64,000 nucleotides of DNA from Gillisella vitis (GTDB lineage Bacteria; Pseudomonadota; Alphaproteobacteria; Rhizobiales; Rhizobiaceae): assembly GCA_009744235.1 (NCBI GenBank), contig WPHV01000016.1:62001-126000 (forward strand), written 5' to 3'. A program made the position numbers and the translations under genes. The notes below the pieces were generated by a model that saw only the letters and a program-made list of their open reading frames with translations, made no database searches and was not told the origin of the DNA. This document shows, one piece after another, positions 28,901 to 38,240 of the stretch. Numbering within the stretch: the stretch's first letter is position 1; each line of letters opens with the position of its first letter.

Positions 28901-31900
28901 GTCTCCTGCCCTGCCGCGTCTTCGCCCGACCAATCCGCTTCGCGCCATTCGGGCACAACATCCTCGGCAATGACCATGACTGGCCGCTCGACATCCGTCC
29001 AGCGGCAGGCACCACGCAAAACCTCATGGCGGGCGATCACCCTCCCCCACGCCGATTTGAAGGCATCGGCATCCAGCGGGCCTTCCAGCACGCACCAGCA
29101 TTGCTCTATATAGGTGCCTGAGGCTGGGGCCATCAGACTGTGGAACAGCATGCCCGCCTGCACGGGCGTCATCTCAAAGCTGGACCCGCTTTCGGCAACC
29201 TCGATTGCCTGAACCGCGTTTTCGGCAACGGCGGCGGTTGCCTGTTCTGCGATTGTCTGCAACTCGAAAATCTGGGTCGGTTCGAGCTTCAACCCCTTGG
29301 CTTGCGCCTTCGCGACGATCTGGACGCCGATAATGGAGTCACCGCCGAGATCGAAGAAATTATCCTCGATGCCAAAATCCTCTCGCCGCAGCACGGCCTT
29401 CCATATCTCCAGCAGCGTCGCCTCGATGGCATTGCGGGCTGGAATTGGCTCCGCGCGCATTGTGGAAAGCTGTGGGATCGGAAGCTGTTTGCGATCCACC
29501 TTACCGTTCGGGTTGAGAGGAAATTCATCCATCAGCACGAAGGCTGTCGGCACCATGTAGCGCGGCAATTGCGCAGACAGCGACTGGCGTAGCTTGCGCT
29601 CAATCTCACCATCGTTCGTCGTCGGCAAATCGCGAGCGAGCACATAGGCAATCAGCCGCTCGTTTTCTGCGTCGAGCGTGACGATGGCCTGCTCAACGAC
29701 GCTTTCGCGCAGCAGCTTGTCTTCGATCTCACCGATCTCGATGCGGTAGCCGCGCAGCTTGACCTGAAAATCCGTGCGGCCGATAAATTCGATCTCACTA
29801 TTTGCCAGACGAACAACCGCATCGCCGGTGCGATAGAGCCTAAGCGCAGGGCTGTTTTCATCATAGAACGGGTTCGGCACGAAGCGCGCGGCTGTGAGAG
29901 CCGGGCGGTTCCAGTAACCGGGGCTGAGGCACGGCCCGCCGATATAGAGTTCGCCGCCAATGCCGCGCGGTAAGGGCTGCATATAGGCGTCGAGAACGTG
30001 GAGGTGGGTATTGTCGAGAAGGCCACCAACCGGCACCTTGCCGCCTTCCGCGTGGGCGTGGGTGACCTTCAGCGCGCTTGCCCAGATTGTCGCCTCCGTT
30101 GGCCCATAAACGTTCCACAGCTCTTTCGTGCGGTCGATCAGCTTGCGGGCAAGCGGCGCATCCAGCGCCTCGCCGCCGCAAAGGGCGATGAGATGCGGCA
30201 ATCCCTCCCAGCCGCTGTCGATCAACATGCGCCAATAGGCGGGCGTTGCCTGCAAATGCGAGATACGATCCGTCACAAGCACATCGGCAAGCCGCTGTGG
30301 CGCAAGCAGCAGGTCTTGGCCGTAGAGCACGGTGGTCGCGCCGACGCTGAGCGGCAGAAGCATTTCCAGAATGGAAATGTCGAAGGTGGGCGTGGTGATT
30401 GCCAAAAGCCGATCACCGGGCGCAAGCCCCGGCGAGACGGCCATGGAGCGCAGATGATTGAGCAGGCTTGCATGGCCAATCGGCACGCCGTTCGGTCGGC
30501 CCGTACTGCCGCTGGTGTAGAGAAGATAGGCGATGCGCGCAGGATCAGAGGGGGGCAGCGCGGCAGGGGTGTCGCTCATCGGCATTGGGCGCGTCGGATC
30601 AAGAGAGCGATGGGCCGGATAGAGATCTGCCCTGTCCGTCAATACGAGACTGACACCGGAATCCTCAAGCACATAGGCAACCCGATCCGCTGGATGATCG
30701 GGATCGAGCGGAACATAGACGGCACCTGCCTTCAGAATGGCGAGGAAGGCGATGACGGATTGCCCCCTGCCCGGCAGCGAAACGGCGACCCTATCGCCGG
30801 GGTGAACCGAAAGGCTGACAAGCGTTTCGGCAAGTGCGTCTACATCTGCCTGTAGTTCGCCATAAGTCCAACTGCGGCCCTGACTTTCAAGTGCAATCGC
30901 ATCGGGTTGGTGCCGGGCGACGTGTGCGATTGCATCGTGCATGGTGATGTCAGGCACAGGCCGCGCGGTTGGCGTTCCAAGTGCAACCACGGCGGCATGC
31001 TCTTCCTTTGATAGATAGGCAAGCGTTGGCAGCAAAGCATTGGGAGCTTGCAGGATGGAGCCGAGCAAAACCTCGAAATGGGCTGCCATGCGCTCGATCC
31101 GCCATGAATCAAAGATCGCCACGCGATATTCGATGTTCAGCAGATAGCCGGATTCCCGCTCCATCACATACCAACTGAGATCGACCTTTGTTTCACTCAG
31201 CCGTGCTGGCTGTTGGCGAACCTTGAGACCGTCGATGCCGAAATCGATCTGCTCGGCATTCTGCGCGCGGTAGTCTTGCGACTGCAATTGGAACATAACC
31301 TGCGAGAGCGGGTTCTGCCGTTGGTCGCGGCTCATGCCAAGTGCCTCAGCAATCAGCGGAAAGGGAAATGCCTGATGGTCGAGCGCATCCGAGAAGCGCT
31401 CCTGCACCGCCCCGACCCACTGCGAAAACGTCATGCGCGGGTCAAGTTGCGCGCGCAGCACCAATGTGTTGGTAAACAGACCAATCAGCCCTGCGGCATC
31501 CGGATCGTCCCGCCCGGCGACGGGCACGCAAACCGACAGGTCCCGCTCGCCGCTGTAGCGATGAAGCAGCAGCGAGAAGGCCGCAGCCATCACCACAAAA
31601 GGCGTGGTTCCAAGCTGGCTGGCAAGCGAGGCGACCTGCGAGGACATCGAGACGGGAATAACCCGTGTCACGGTGGCTGCCGTCATCTCAACGCTGCTGC
31701 TGCGGGATCGGTCGCTTGGCAATTCCAGCGGCTTGAGATCGGCGAGGGTTTGCTTCCAGTAGTCGCGGGCGCGTTCGCAATCCGCGCGCTGAAGCCATGC
31801 GTGTTGATCAAGAACCAGATCACCAAAATCGCGGGTGATGGGCGAAAGCGCGGGCGCGGTACCCATACGATAGGCGCGGTAGCAGGCCGTCAGCTCGCGC

Positions 31901-32493
31901 ATCAGCACACCGCGTGACCAGCCATCCGCAACGATGTGATGGAGGGTGATCGCCAGCAGATGGTCGCTCTCATTCTGCCGGAAGAGATGCGCCCGGATCA
32001 GCGGTGCCTTTGAGAGATCGAAAGGGTCAGTCGCAACAGCCAGCGCCAGCGCCTCGCCATCCTCGCCTGTCGCCTCCAGATCGGTAAAGCCCAGAGCAAA
32101 ATCATGGTTCGGATCAACCTCCTGCCAAGGCTCACCTGCCTCCACGGGAAAGGCGGTTCTGAGCGGCGCATGCCGGGAGACAATTGTTGCAAGGCTGCGC
32201 TCAAGGGCTGCGCGATCAAGCGGCCCCTCAAACCGCCAGCGATAGGCAACGTGATAAGCAGAACTCTCGGGATAGAGGCTCTGCTGGAGCCAGAAATGCT
32301 TCTGGCCGGGTGTCAACGGCAGGCGCCCGGTGCGCGTTGACACCCTTGGCGTCTCTTTTGGCGTCTCTTCCGGGGCCACCCGTTCCCAGGCGATCCCACG
32401 GGCTTCGAGCTGGCGGCGGAAGGCCTCGCGTTCCGCAAGACTGAGCGCCGCAACACGGGCGCGCAGCGCCACAATAGGATCGACAGAGTTCAC
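25951..32493 (-). CDS. Two-module NRPS, C-A-PCP-C-A-PCP, both A domains glycine-like
   Basis: 2180 aa from a GTG at 32493 with GGGAGA upstream. Domains: C1 about 58-490 (HHIVADG, His185-186); A1 about 510-1010 (core A3 SGSTGRPNGV, A10 NGKVDRK); PCP1 with Ser1053 in LGGDS; C2 about 1105-1540 (HHLLMDG, 1239-1245); A2 about 1570-2060 (SGSTGQPKGV); PCP2 with Ser2104 in GGHSL. Reading the ten specificity positions by eye gives DILQLGVIWK for A1 and DILQLGLIWK for A2, the glycine code as I know it. In A1 the A3 lysine is Asn, but the catalytic A10 lysine is present. No thioesterase or reductase, so the chain is passed on in trans. Confidence 0.95.
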   Translation of the reverse strand: MNSVDPIVALRARVAALSLAEREAFRRQLEARGIAWERVAPEETPKETPRVSTRTGRLPLTPGQKHFWLQQSLYPESSAYHVAYRWRFEGPLDRAALERSLATIVSRHAPLRTAFPVEAGEPWQEVDPNHDFALGFTDLEATGEDGEALALAVATDPFDLSKAPLIRAHLFRQNESDHLLAITLHHIVADGWSRGVLMRELTACYRAYRMGTAPALSPITRDFGDLVLDQHAWLQRADCERARDYWKQTLADLKPLELPSDRSRSSSVEMTAATVTRVIPVSMSSQVASLASQLGTTPFVVMAAAFSLLLHRYSGERDLSVCVPVAGRDDPDAAGLIGLFTNTLVLRAQLDPRMTFSQWVGAVQERFSDALDHQAFPFPLIAEALGMSRDQRQNPLSQVMFQLQSQDYRAQNAEQIDFGIDGLKVRQQPARLSETKVDLSWYVMERESGYLLNIEYRVAIFDSWRIERMAAHFEVLLGSILQAPNALLPTLAYLSKEEHAAVVALGTPTARPVPDITMHDAIAHVARHQPDAIALESQGRSWTYGELQADVDALAETLVSLSVHPGDRVAVSLPGRGQSVIAFLAILKAGAVYVPLDPDHPADRVAYVLEDSGVSLVLTDRADLYPAHRSLDPTRPMPMSDTPAALPPSDPARIAYLLYTSGSTGRPNGVPIGHASLLNHLRSMAVSPGLAPGDRLLAITTPTFDISILEMLLPLSVGATTVLYGQDLLLAPQRLADVLVTDRISHLQATPAYWRMLIDSGWEGLPHLIALCGGEALDAPLARKLIDRTKELWNVYGPTEATIWASALKVTHAHAEGGKVPVGGLLDNTHLHVLDAYMQPLPRGIGGELYIGGPCLSPGYWNRPALTAARFVPNPFYDENSPALRLYRTGDAVVRLANSEIEFIGRTDFQVKLRGYRIEIGEIEDKLLRESVVEQAIVTLDAENERLIAYVLARDLPTTNDGEIERKLRQSLSAQLPRYMVPTAFVLMDEFPLNPNGKVDRKQLPIPQLSTMRAEPIPARNAIEATLLEIWKAVLRREDFGIEDNFFDLGGDSIIGVQIVAKAQAKGLKLEPTQIFELQTIAEQATAAVAENAVQAIEVAESGSSFEMTPVQAGMLFHSLMAPASGTYIEQCWCVLEGPLDADAFKSAWGRVIARHEVLRGACRWTDVERPVMVIAEDVVPEWREADWSGEDAAGQETAFAAWLEADRRRGFTLDAAPLLRFALIRLGTGRHRFVWSFHHLLMDGWCGSLLVGEMLKAYAGESLPAPPPSYRQYVAWRDRQDISSAQAYWSQALADLPQGGLFGETKTGEAAQEAIVEIRRSLDASLATRLTAMARRERLTLATVLQGAWALLLSRYGAEDDVIFGTVLSGRPPDLPDADRMIGLFLNTVPFRAQTRPDETVAEWLQGLQSAHRQREKHGHAALADIQRWAGKTADQPLFDTLLIIENLPLSMQAAFAEGTHTLTLSDPGSYERTHYPLSLRVFPGTEIEIALAADPSRLSSIGADRLLRHYETLLSSIVDDSQACLGTIEMLHPDERDILLQTGRGSQTQPSAAVHDQIIARAQEEPGKAAVVQVGEGRDSAMSYGDLVSHADALALHLYQHGIGRGAVVAVYQRRGSALLPSLLAVMRSGAAYLPVDPDYPSERIAYMLADSGAALVLTDLGDSERAVIPQDVPVMDPTQIFGCASASFEPAAVQADDLAYILYTSGSTGQPKGVAITHGALANFIESMAERPGIDASDRLLALTTIGFDIAGLELFAPLSQGATVLLADSTIARDGRRLAALVDRVQPSVMQATPAGWRMLIEAGWPSEKGHGKGLRMLCGGEALDSLLAAELLDRGDCLWNLYGPTETTIWSAATEVRREDLNGHSVTVAGPILRTQLYVLDRRGEPVPPGTPGELHIGGAGLSPGYWGKPGLTADRFIPNPFRRGPQDGLHLYRTGDLVRLAENGALDFLGRIDNQVKLRGYRIELGEVEARLAAHPRVAEAAVLVEDGGAGKQLVAYLRWREPFVGDASAELGPHMADSLPLYMLPSAYVALDAFPLTPNGKVDRRALPVCRPKPAQRQTHLPISGEPAATLAAIWREALKLDHVGPGDNFFECGGHSLLVVSLQGVIGKRFGISIDITAFFQFPTLETMAAHIAQLQAGREGEWSGGDRTLLRQTGRDRLAGRRGLRAERTGA

Positions 32494-32504
32494 GGGCAGT
32501 CTCC

Positions 32505-33572
32505 CTATACGGCTTGCGCGATTGTCGGCTGCGGCGCATGCTGGCGCGCAAGTCGTGCCAGATGCGGCAGACCACCCATGACGAGATCGTAATCCTGCAC
32601 GAAGTCGATCAGGCAGGCGATTTCATCGATCCCCGCCGCAGCCAGCGCCTCCACTGTCTCTGCGGTGCTTTCCGGCGTGCCGATGAGAGAGCGGCCCTTG
32701 ATGAAGCCCTCAACTCCGAACTCGATCAGGCTGTCGAGATCGTCCCGGCTGAAATTCTCGAGCGCGATATCAAGACCCATGCTGCGGGCCAGCCCTTCGA
32801 GCAGATGATAATGGGTTCTGAGATAATCGCTGAAGGGGCCTTTGACATTGGCCTTCACGGTTTCGACATCCCCGCCGAGATAGGTGTGCACCATAATGCT
32901 CACGGTGCCCGCAGCCGGATCAAAACCGTTCTTTTCCAGCGACCGGCGGTAGGCGGCGATCTTGGGCGTCAGACTTTCCAATGTCTCACCAAGCAGCGCC
33001 GTCAGCACGTTGATGCCGCGACGGCCCGCTTCCACAAAGGTCTCCATGGACTGGCACGCCACCCAGAAAGGCACGCGCGGCTGCACCGGGCGCGGCAGTG
33101 TCTTTGCCTCGACGGCATTGCCTTCCGCATCTTCAAAGGTCAGCGTCTCGCCAGCAAGCAGCTTGGTGACCTGATCATAGCTCCGCCACATCAGGCTGCG
33201 GCGGCTGCCATGCGGCTCACGCGACAGCACAAATTCGTTGCGCGTCCAGCCCGACGCAATCGCCACACCCACACGGCCTTGCGAGAGATTGTCCACAACG
33301 GCAATTTCTTCCGCCACGCGCACGGGATGATGGAGCGGCAGAACAATGCTGCCGGAGCGCAATTGCACCCGCTTCGTCACCATGGCCAGTGCGGCATGGA
33401 TCATCGACGGATTGGGATAGAGGCCGCCGAAAGCATGGAAATGGCGCTCTGGCACCCAGAGCGCGCTCAGGCCATTTTCATCGGCAAACTTTGCGCTGTC
33501 CATCAGCAGCCGATAGCTGTCACCGTTCGTAGCGGAGCCATCGCCATCGAAATAGAAGAGGCTGAATTTCAT
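32505..33572 (-). CDS. MupA/Atu3671-type FMN-dependent luciferase-like monooxygenase
   Basis: 355-aa luciferase-fold oxygenase; MKFSLFYFDGDG start, ALWVPERHFHAFGGLYPNP, GSIVLPLHHPVRVAEEIAVVDNLSQGRVGVAIASGW are hallmarks of the natural-product LLM subfamily found in NRPS/PKS clusters. AAAGGA precedes the ATG by 9 nt. MupA, as I recall, alpha-hydroxylates a polyketide intermediate, and Atu3671 belongs to the A. fabrum fabrubactin locus, where a flavin monooxygenase (FbnE) was proposed to drive Favorskii-like backbone rearrangement. Here it sits between a PKS with a broken KR and an NRPS, so its substrate should be a carrier-bound beta-keto thioester. Confidence 0.92.
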   Translation of the reverse strand: MKFSLFYFDGDGSATNGDSYRLLMDSAKFADENGLSALWVPERHFHAFGGLYPNPSMIHAALAMVTKRVQLRSGSIVLPLHHPVRVAEEIAVVDNLSQGRVGVAIASGWTRNEFVLSREPHGSRRSLMWRSYDQVTKLLAGETLTFEDAEGNAVEAKTLPRPVQPRVPFWVACQSMETFVEAGRRGINVLTALLGETLESLTPKIAAYRRSLEKNGFDPAAGTVSIMVHTYLGGDVETVKANVKGPFSDYLRTHYHLLEGLARSMGLDIALENFSRDDLDSLIEFGVEGFIKGRSLIGTPESTAETVEALAAAGIDEIACLIDFVQDYDLVMGGLPHLARLARQHAPQPTIAQAV

Positions 33573-33616
33573 CGTCGTCGTTCCTTTACGTATTACTGAT
33601 GGAAGGCAGGTGACAA

Positions 33617-36600
33617 TCAGGCTTCCTTGCGGAGCGCCTCTGCCTCAATGTCGTCCAGGAGGGCGGCAAGCTCTGCCTGTTCTTTCCGTGCGGCCTCGAG
33701 GCGCTCACGGATAACGGCCGCGATGCCCCCTACGGTCGGCGCATCAAACAGCAGAGCGCGCATGGGCAGCTCGATTGAGAATTGCTTGCGCAACCGTGTC
33801 ACGACCTGCACGGCAAGCAGGGAATGCCCACCAAGCTCGAAGAAATTGTCATCGATTCCGACACGCGAAATGCCTAGAAGTTCCCCGATAACAGCCGCCA
33901 CATCGGTCTCAATGGGATCGCGCGGGGCGATGAACGCTGCCTGCACACGCTCGCGCCCGATGTTTTCCTTCTGATCCACGGCCACACCGGCCCTTGGTTC
34001 CTGCCGTGCTTCGGCCATGCGATGGCGCAGATCAACCGGTGTCACGGCGAGCCGGGAGACTTGGCGGTGGGCGAGAACCGCCCGCGTTGCCCGCCAAACC
34101 TCGTCGGCGTCAATCGCGTCGTTAAGAAAGCCTGTTGCCTCCTCTCGCGTGGTGCCGAAAGGAAGGCATGTATCCCAGGCGATTGCCTGCCAGACCGGAC
34201 GCTGTGCGCCGCGCCGTGCATCAACGAAGCCATCAAGAAAGCTGTTGGCACCCGCATAGGCAGCAAGACCCGCGCCGCCGACCAGCGTTGAGAGGGAGGA
34301 CTGAACGAGGACGAAATCGGGGGCGTGATCGGCAAGCACCGCTGACAGAGCGTTTAGACCATCAACCTTGGTTGCAAACAGTGCAGCATTGCGTTCTGCC
34401 GTGGCCTCCGTGAGCGGGCAGTGATAAACCTCGCCCATCGCTGCCGTCTGGAAAACCCCACGGATTGGGCCAAATGGCGCGCCAAGCGAATTGAGGCATG
34501 CAGCAAGCCAAGCGGGGTCAGCGAGATCACCGCTGAACAGCACGTAATCCTCGCCCGGCGTGCCAATGCCACGCAAAGCCCGGATCAACACGCTCATCGG
34601 ATGCTTCGGCCCATGCGAGGCAAGCCAGTGTTCCCAATCCGCAGGATTCGGAAGCCCGGCGGGTCCGATGAGGACAACCTTCGCGCCCAATGTTTGAACG
34701 AGCGCCCGGGCATAGACGAGGGCGAGACCGTCGAGGAGATCGCCTGCGATGAGGTAAGTGGCCCCCGCCGTGAGAGCCGGAACATCGGCTGGCTCCGGCA
34801 GGCACGTCGGCACATGGCTCTCGACCCAGCAATAGCCATTGCGCAGCGCCATCACGGTCCTGTCGGCACGCCAAGGTCGTGATAGCGCCTCAGCGAGGCC
34901 GGGAACAATGGCACCTTCTGCCGATGGAAAATCGATGCTTCGGCAGAAAATGCCCGGAATTTCCTGCGGCAGGACGCGGAGCATGCCAAGCACCTTGGCC
35001 GCCTGCGCGTCAACAACCTCCGCGCCATTCACAACATGCAGGCCGCATGCCAGAACAGTCAGAAGCGGCGGGCGGCTCTCACTGGCGATCAGGGCTTTCG
35101 CAAGCGCAAATGTGCTGGTGAAAGCTGTGTCCGGGGCCGCATTGGCATCAAGGGAGAAGCCATTGACGATCTGGGTTGGTGTCGCACCGTTGGCGGCAAG
35201 ATCGGCAAGAACTGCGCTGTAGTGCTGCGGGTCAGCGGGGTCGATGTGATACGTGCCCCCGGCATTCTCATAGGCTATGCCAGACCGTACCCGTGTGACC
35301 TTGATCTGCTCCGAAACCGGACCGATCGCGGCAACAGTCTCATCGCCACCAAGAATCAGCCAATGCTCGTGACCGCTCGTTGTAAGATGCTCAAAGGGCG
35401 CACGGTGCCAGACTGGCTGGTTAAACCAGTCCTCGATTGATGGTTGCCGGGCCGCTTCGTCGGGCATGGATTCGGTTGGTGCAATCCGCGCAATCGCGTA
35501 GGAATTGCGCTGGAAAGGGTAGGCTGGAAGTGGCACACGGTGGCGCGGGCCTGCATCTTTTTCGGCAACAAGTTCGACATCGATGCCAGCGATCCAAAGC
35601 TCCGCCAATGCCAGCAGCGCGTGGTCGCAGGCGTCCTGCGGTGCCTTCGCATCAGGCAGCGAGGTGGCAACGCGAAGCAGCGCTTTTCCTTGTTGGCGTG
35701 CAAGCCGGGTCAGTGTCGAACCGGGTCCAACTTCGAGAAGAAACGGGGCCGGCAATTCAAGCGCCCGCGCAAGGCAGGGGCCAAACAGAACGGTTTGGCG
35801 CAGATGGGCCACCCAATAGGCTGGGTCGGTCGCCTCCTGTGCCGTCAGCCAATTGCCTGTCAGGTTCGATACAATGTCAATCTGCGGCGGGTTGAGTGTC
35901 ACCGTGGCGAGCACCTGCGCAAACGCTTCAAGCGCGGGCTCCATCATGAAGCTGTGAAAGGCGTGGGAGGTTTTAAGCTCATGCCTGCCGATACCGCTGC
36001 GATCAAACCGGGCCGCGAGTTCAGCAATCGCCTCTGCCGCGCCCGCCAGAACTGTGCTGCGCGGACCGTTGACGGCAGCAAGTTCCACGTCGGGAGACAG
36101 CGATGCGCGCGCCTCCTGTTCTGAGAGCATGACGGAGAGCATGGCACCGGGAGGGCAGGCCTGCATCAGCCGCCCGCGGGCAACAACCAGCTTCACCGCG
36201 TCTTGCAGCGAGAAGACCCCGGCAAGGCAGGCCGCAACATATTCCCCGAGACTGTGACCGACCATGGCCCGTGGCTTGATGCCCTTGGCAAGCCACATCT
36301 GCGCCAGCGCGTATTCGACTGCAAAAAGTGCTGGCTGCGTTATCTCTGTGCGAGAAAGTTGCCCCACGGTTGTGCCGTCGCTAAAGATTATGGCCGCAAG
36401 GTCAAGTTCCTGCGGCACGAAGCGCAGGCAGGCATCGAAGGCGGTGCGGAATGTTGCATCCGTCTCGTACAGCGCCCGCGCCATTCCCGGATATTGTGCA
36501 CCCTGTCCGGGAAACAGCAGGATCAAACTTGCATCGCCAGCCAGCGGCTCACCCGCGACACAATCGGGGCCTTCACCGCTGCGGATGATATGCGCGGCGG

Positions 36601-38206
36601 CGTCTCGCTCCCTTGAGAGGGCGACAAAGCGATGCTCCATCGTTCGCCGGCCCTGCCGGAGGGTATAGGCAATATCGGCAAGCTGTGCGCCATCATCGGT
36701 GCCAAGATGATCGGCCAGTGCGTTTCGCATCGCCGCCAGCGCTTCCGGCGTCTTGGCCGAGAGTGGCAAAAGATAAGGCCCGGTGGTTTCCACTTCGCGG
36801 TCCCGAACCGGAGGCTCCTCAAGGATCACATGCGCATTCATCCCGCCCATGCCAAAGGCGCTTATGGCAGCGCGACGCTTGCGCAGCTCTGTCACTGGCC
36901 AGGGCCGCTGCTGCGCAACGATGTCGAAAGGGCTTGACGCCAGATCAAGGGCCGGGTTCGGGCTGGTAAAATTGATGCTGGCGGGCAGGATCTGGTGCTT
37001 CAACGCAAGAATGGTCTTGATCAGCCCTCCCATCCCGGCGGCCACATCCATATGTCCGAGATTGCCCTTCACAGAACCAAGACCGCAGCGGCGGCCCTGC
37101 TGTTTCAGCGCATCGCCATACACACTGGACAAAGCACGGATTTCGATGGGATCGCCGAGGGTCGTTGCGGTTCCATGCGCTTCGATATAGTCCACCTCAG
37201 AGGCTTCAAGGCGGGCGTCGGCAAGGGCTGCCTGAAGCACCGCCGTTTGCCCGGCAACGCTGGGTGCCGTCAGCCCGACCTTGGCGGAACCGTCGTTGCC
37301 GATGGCCGATCCGCTGAGAACAGCATGAATTGTATCGCCGTCAGCAATCGCGTCGCTCAACCGTTTGAGAACGAGGACGCCGACGCCATTGGTGAAGACG
37401 GTGCCCTTGGCATTGGCATCAAACGGACGGCATAGGCCATCCGGCGAAGCGATCCCTTCGCTCTTGTAGAGATAGCCTTCCGGGCGCGGCTGGCCGATGG
37501 CGACGGCACCCGCCAGCGCCATATCCGCCTCGCGTGCCAAAAGGCCGCGTGCCGCGAGATGAAGCGCCACGAGCGCCGTGGCACAGGTCGCCTGTACGCC
37601 AACCGTTGGCCCGGTGAGATCGAGGTGATAGGCGACACGCGAAGCAATCATGCCAAGCACATTGCCAAGACCCGCATGGATCGGGTCCGTTGCCTCTCTG
37701 AGCGCCGGATTGGCCTGTATCTGGCTGAAATGATAGTTCAGCGCGCCACCGGCATAGACGCCGATACGACCGGCATAGGTGGCGCTGTTATAGCCCGCAT
37801 GGTCGAGAGCATTCGCTGCGCATTCGAGGAAGACACGATGTTGTGGATCGAGCAATTCCGCATCGCGCGGCGAATAGCCGAAGAATCCGGCATCGAAAGC
37901 CGTTGGATCATCGAAGCCACCCCAGACGCGGACATAATCCGGCCGGGCCGCCATCTTGGGATCGACGCCAGCCTCTTGCAGTTCGTGATCCGTGACAGAG
38001 CGAAGGCCACTTTGACCTTGCTTCAGAAGGCCCCAGAACGCGTCGAGGTCATCGGCACCCGGAAAGCGCCCGGCCATGCCGACGATTGCCACGCGCTCGT
38101 CCTTCTCCCTTTGCGCCGCCTCCAGACGCGCACGCGCATCCTTCAGAATCGAGAGGACCTCATTCTGGTCTATGCTGTCGGGGGTCGGGTTTTCAACGTC
38201 AGTCAT
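33617..38206 (-). CDS. Type I PKS module, KS-AT-(inactive KR-like)-ACP
   Basis: 1529 aa from the ATG at 38206 (GAGAG 8 nt upstream; a TTG at 38224 is rejected). KS about 38-465: active-site Cys208 in QATCATA rather than TACSSS, with His344 (EAHGTA) and His385 (NLGH). AT about 560-840: GHSLGE Ser652 and HAFH at 748-751, which predicts malonyl-CoA. KR-like region about 930-1360: the Rossmann loop that should be GGxGGxG reads GDLLDG (1155-1160), while Ser1304, Tyr1317 and Asn1321 of the catalytic set remain, so reduction is unlikely. ACP Ser1462 in GGHSL, then a charged C-terminal helix that may dock the next protein. The module should deliver a beta-keto chain. Confidence 0.95.
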   Translation of the reverse strand: MTDVENPTPDSIDQNEVLSILKDARARLEAAQREKDERVAIVGMAGRFPGADDLDAFWGLLKQGQSGLRSVTDHELQEAGVDPKMAARPDYVRVWGGFDDPTAFDAGFFGYSPRDAELLDPQHRVFLECAANALDHAGYNSATYAGRIGVYAGGALNYHFSQIQANPALREATDPIHAGLGNVLGMIASRVAYHLDLTGPTVGVQATCATALVALHLAARGLLAREADMALAGAVAIGQPRPEGYLYKSEGIASPDGLCRPFDANAKGTVFTNGVGVLVLKRLSDAIADGDTIHAVLSGSAIGNDGSAKVGLTAPSVAGQTAVLQAALADARLEASEVDYIEAHGTATTLGDPIEIRALSSVYGDALKQQGRRCGLGSVKGNLGHMDVAAGMGGLIKTILALKHQILPASINFTSPNPALDLASSPFDIVAQQRPWPVTELRKRRAAISAFGMGGMNAHVILEEPPVRDREVETTGPYLLPLSAKTPEALAAMRNALADHLGTDDGAQLADIAYTLRQGRRTMEHRFVALSRERDAAAHIIRSGEGPDCVAGEPLAGDASLILLFPGQGAQYPGMARALYETDATFRTAFDACLRFVPQELDLAAIIFSDGTTVGQLSRTEITQPALFAVEYALAQMWLAKGIKPRAMVGHSLGEYVAACLAGVFSLQDAVKLVVARGRLMQACPPGAMLSVMLSEQEARASLSPDVELAAVNGPRSTVLAGAAEAIAELAARFDRSGIGRHELKTSHAFHSFMMEPALEAFAQVLATVTLNPPQIDIVSNLTGNWLTAQEATDPAYWVAHLRQTVLFGPCLARALELPAPFLLEVGPGSTLTRLARQQGKALLRVATSLPDAKAPQDACDHALLALAELWIAGIDVELVAEKDAGPRHRVPLPAYPFQRNSYAIARIAPTESMPDEAARQPSIEDWFNQPVWHRAPFEHLTTSGHEHWLILGGDETVAAIGPVSEQIKVTRVRSGIAYENAGGTYHIDPADPQHYSAVLADLAANGATPTQIVNGFSLDANAAPDTAFTSTFALAKALIASESRPPLLTVLACGLHVVNGAEVVDAQAAKVLGMLRVLPQEIPGIFCRSIDFPSAEGAIVPGLAEALSRPWRADRTVMALRNGYCWVESHVPTCLPEPADVPALTAGATYLIAGDLLDGLALVYARALVQTLGAKVVLIGPAGLPNPADWEHWLASHGPKHPMSVLIRALRGIGTPGEDYVLFSGDLADPAWLAACLNSLGAPFGPIRGVFQTAAMGEVYHCPLTEATAERNAALFATKVDGLNALSAVLADHAPDFVLVQSSLSTLVGGAGLAAYAGANSFLDGFVDARRGAQRPVWQAIAWDTCLPFGTTREEATGFLNDAIDADEVWRATRAVLAHRQVSRLAVTPVDLRHRMAEARQEPRAGVAVDQKENIGRERVQAAFIAPRDPIETDVAAVIGELLGISRVGIDDNFFELGGHSLLAVQVVTRLRKQFSIELPMRALLFDAPTVGGIAAVIRERLEAARKEQAELAALLDDIEAEALRKEA

Positions 38207-38240
38207 AGGGTTTCTCTCGTTCAAATTGCGGATGCTGTGC

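Noticed and set aside
33617-38206. KS of the first PKS as inactive because the usual TACSSS is not seen
   Set aside because: The Cys is present (QATCATA, Cys208) and both His residues are intact, so it is a variant motif rather than a dead KS.
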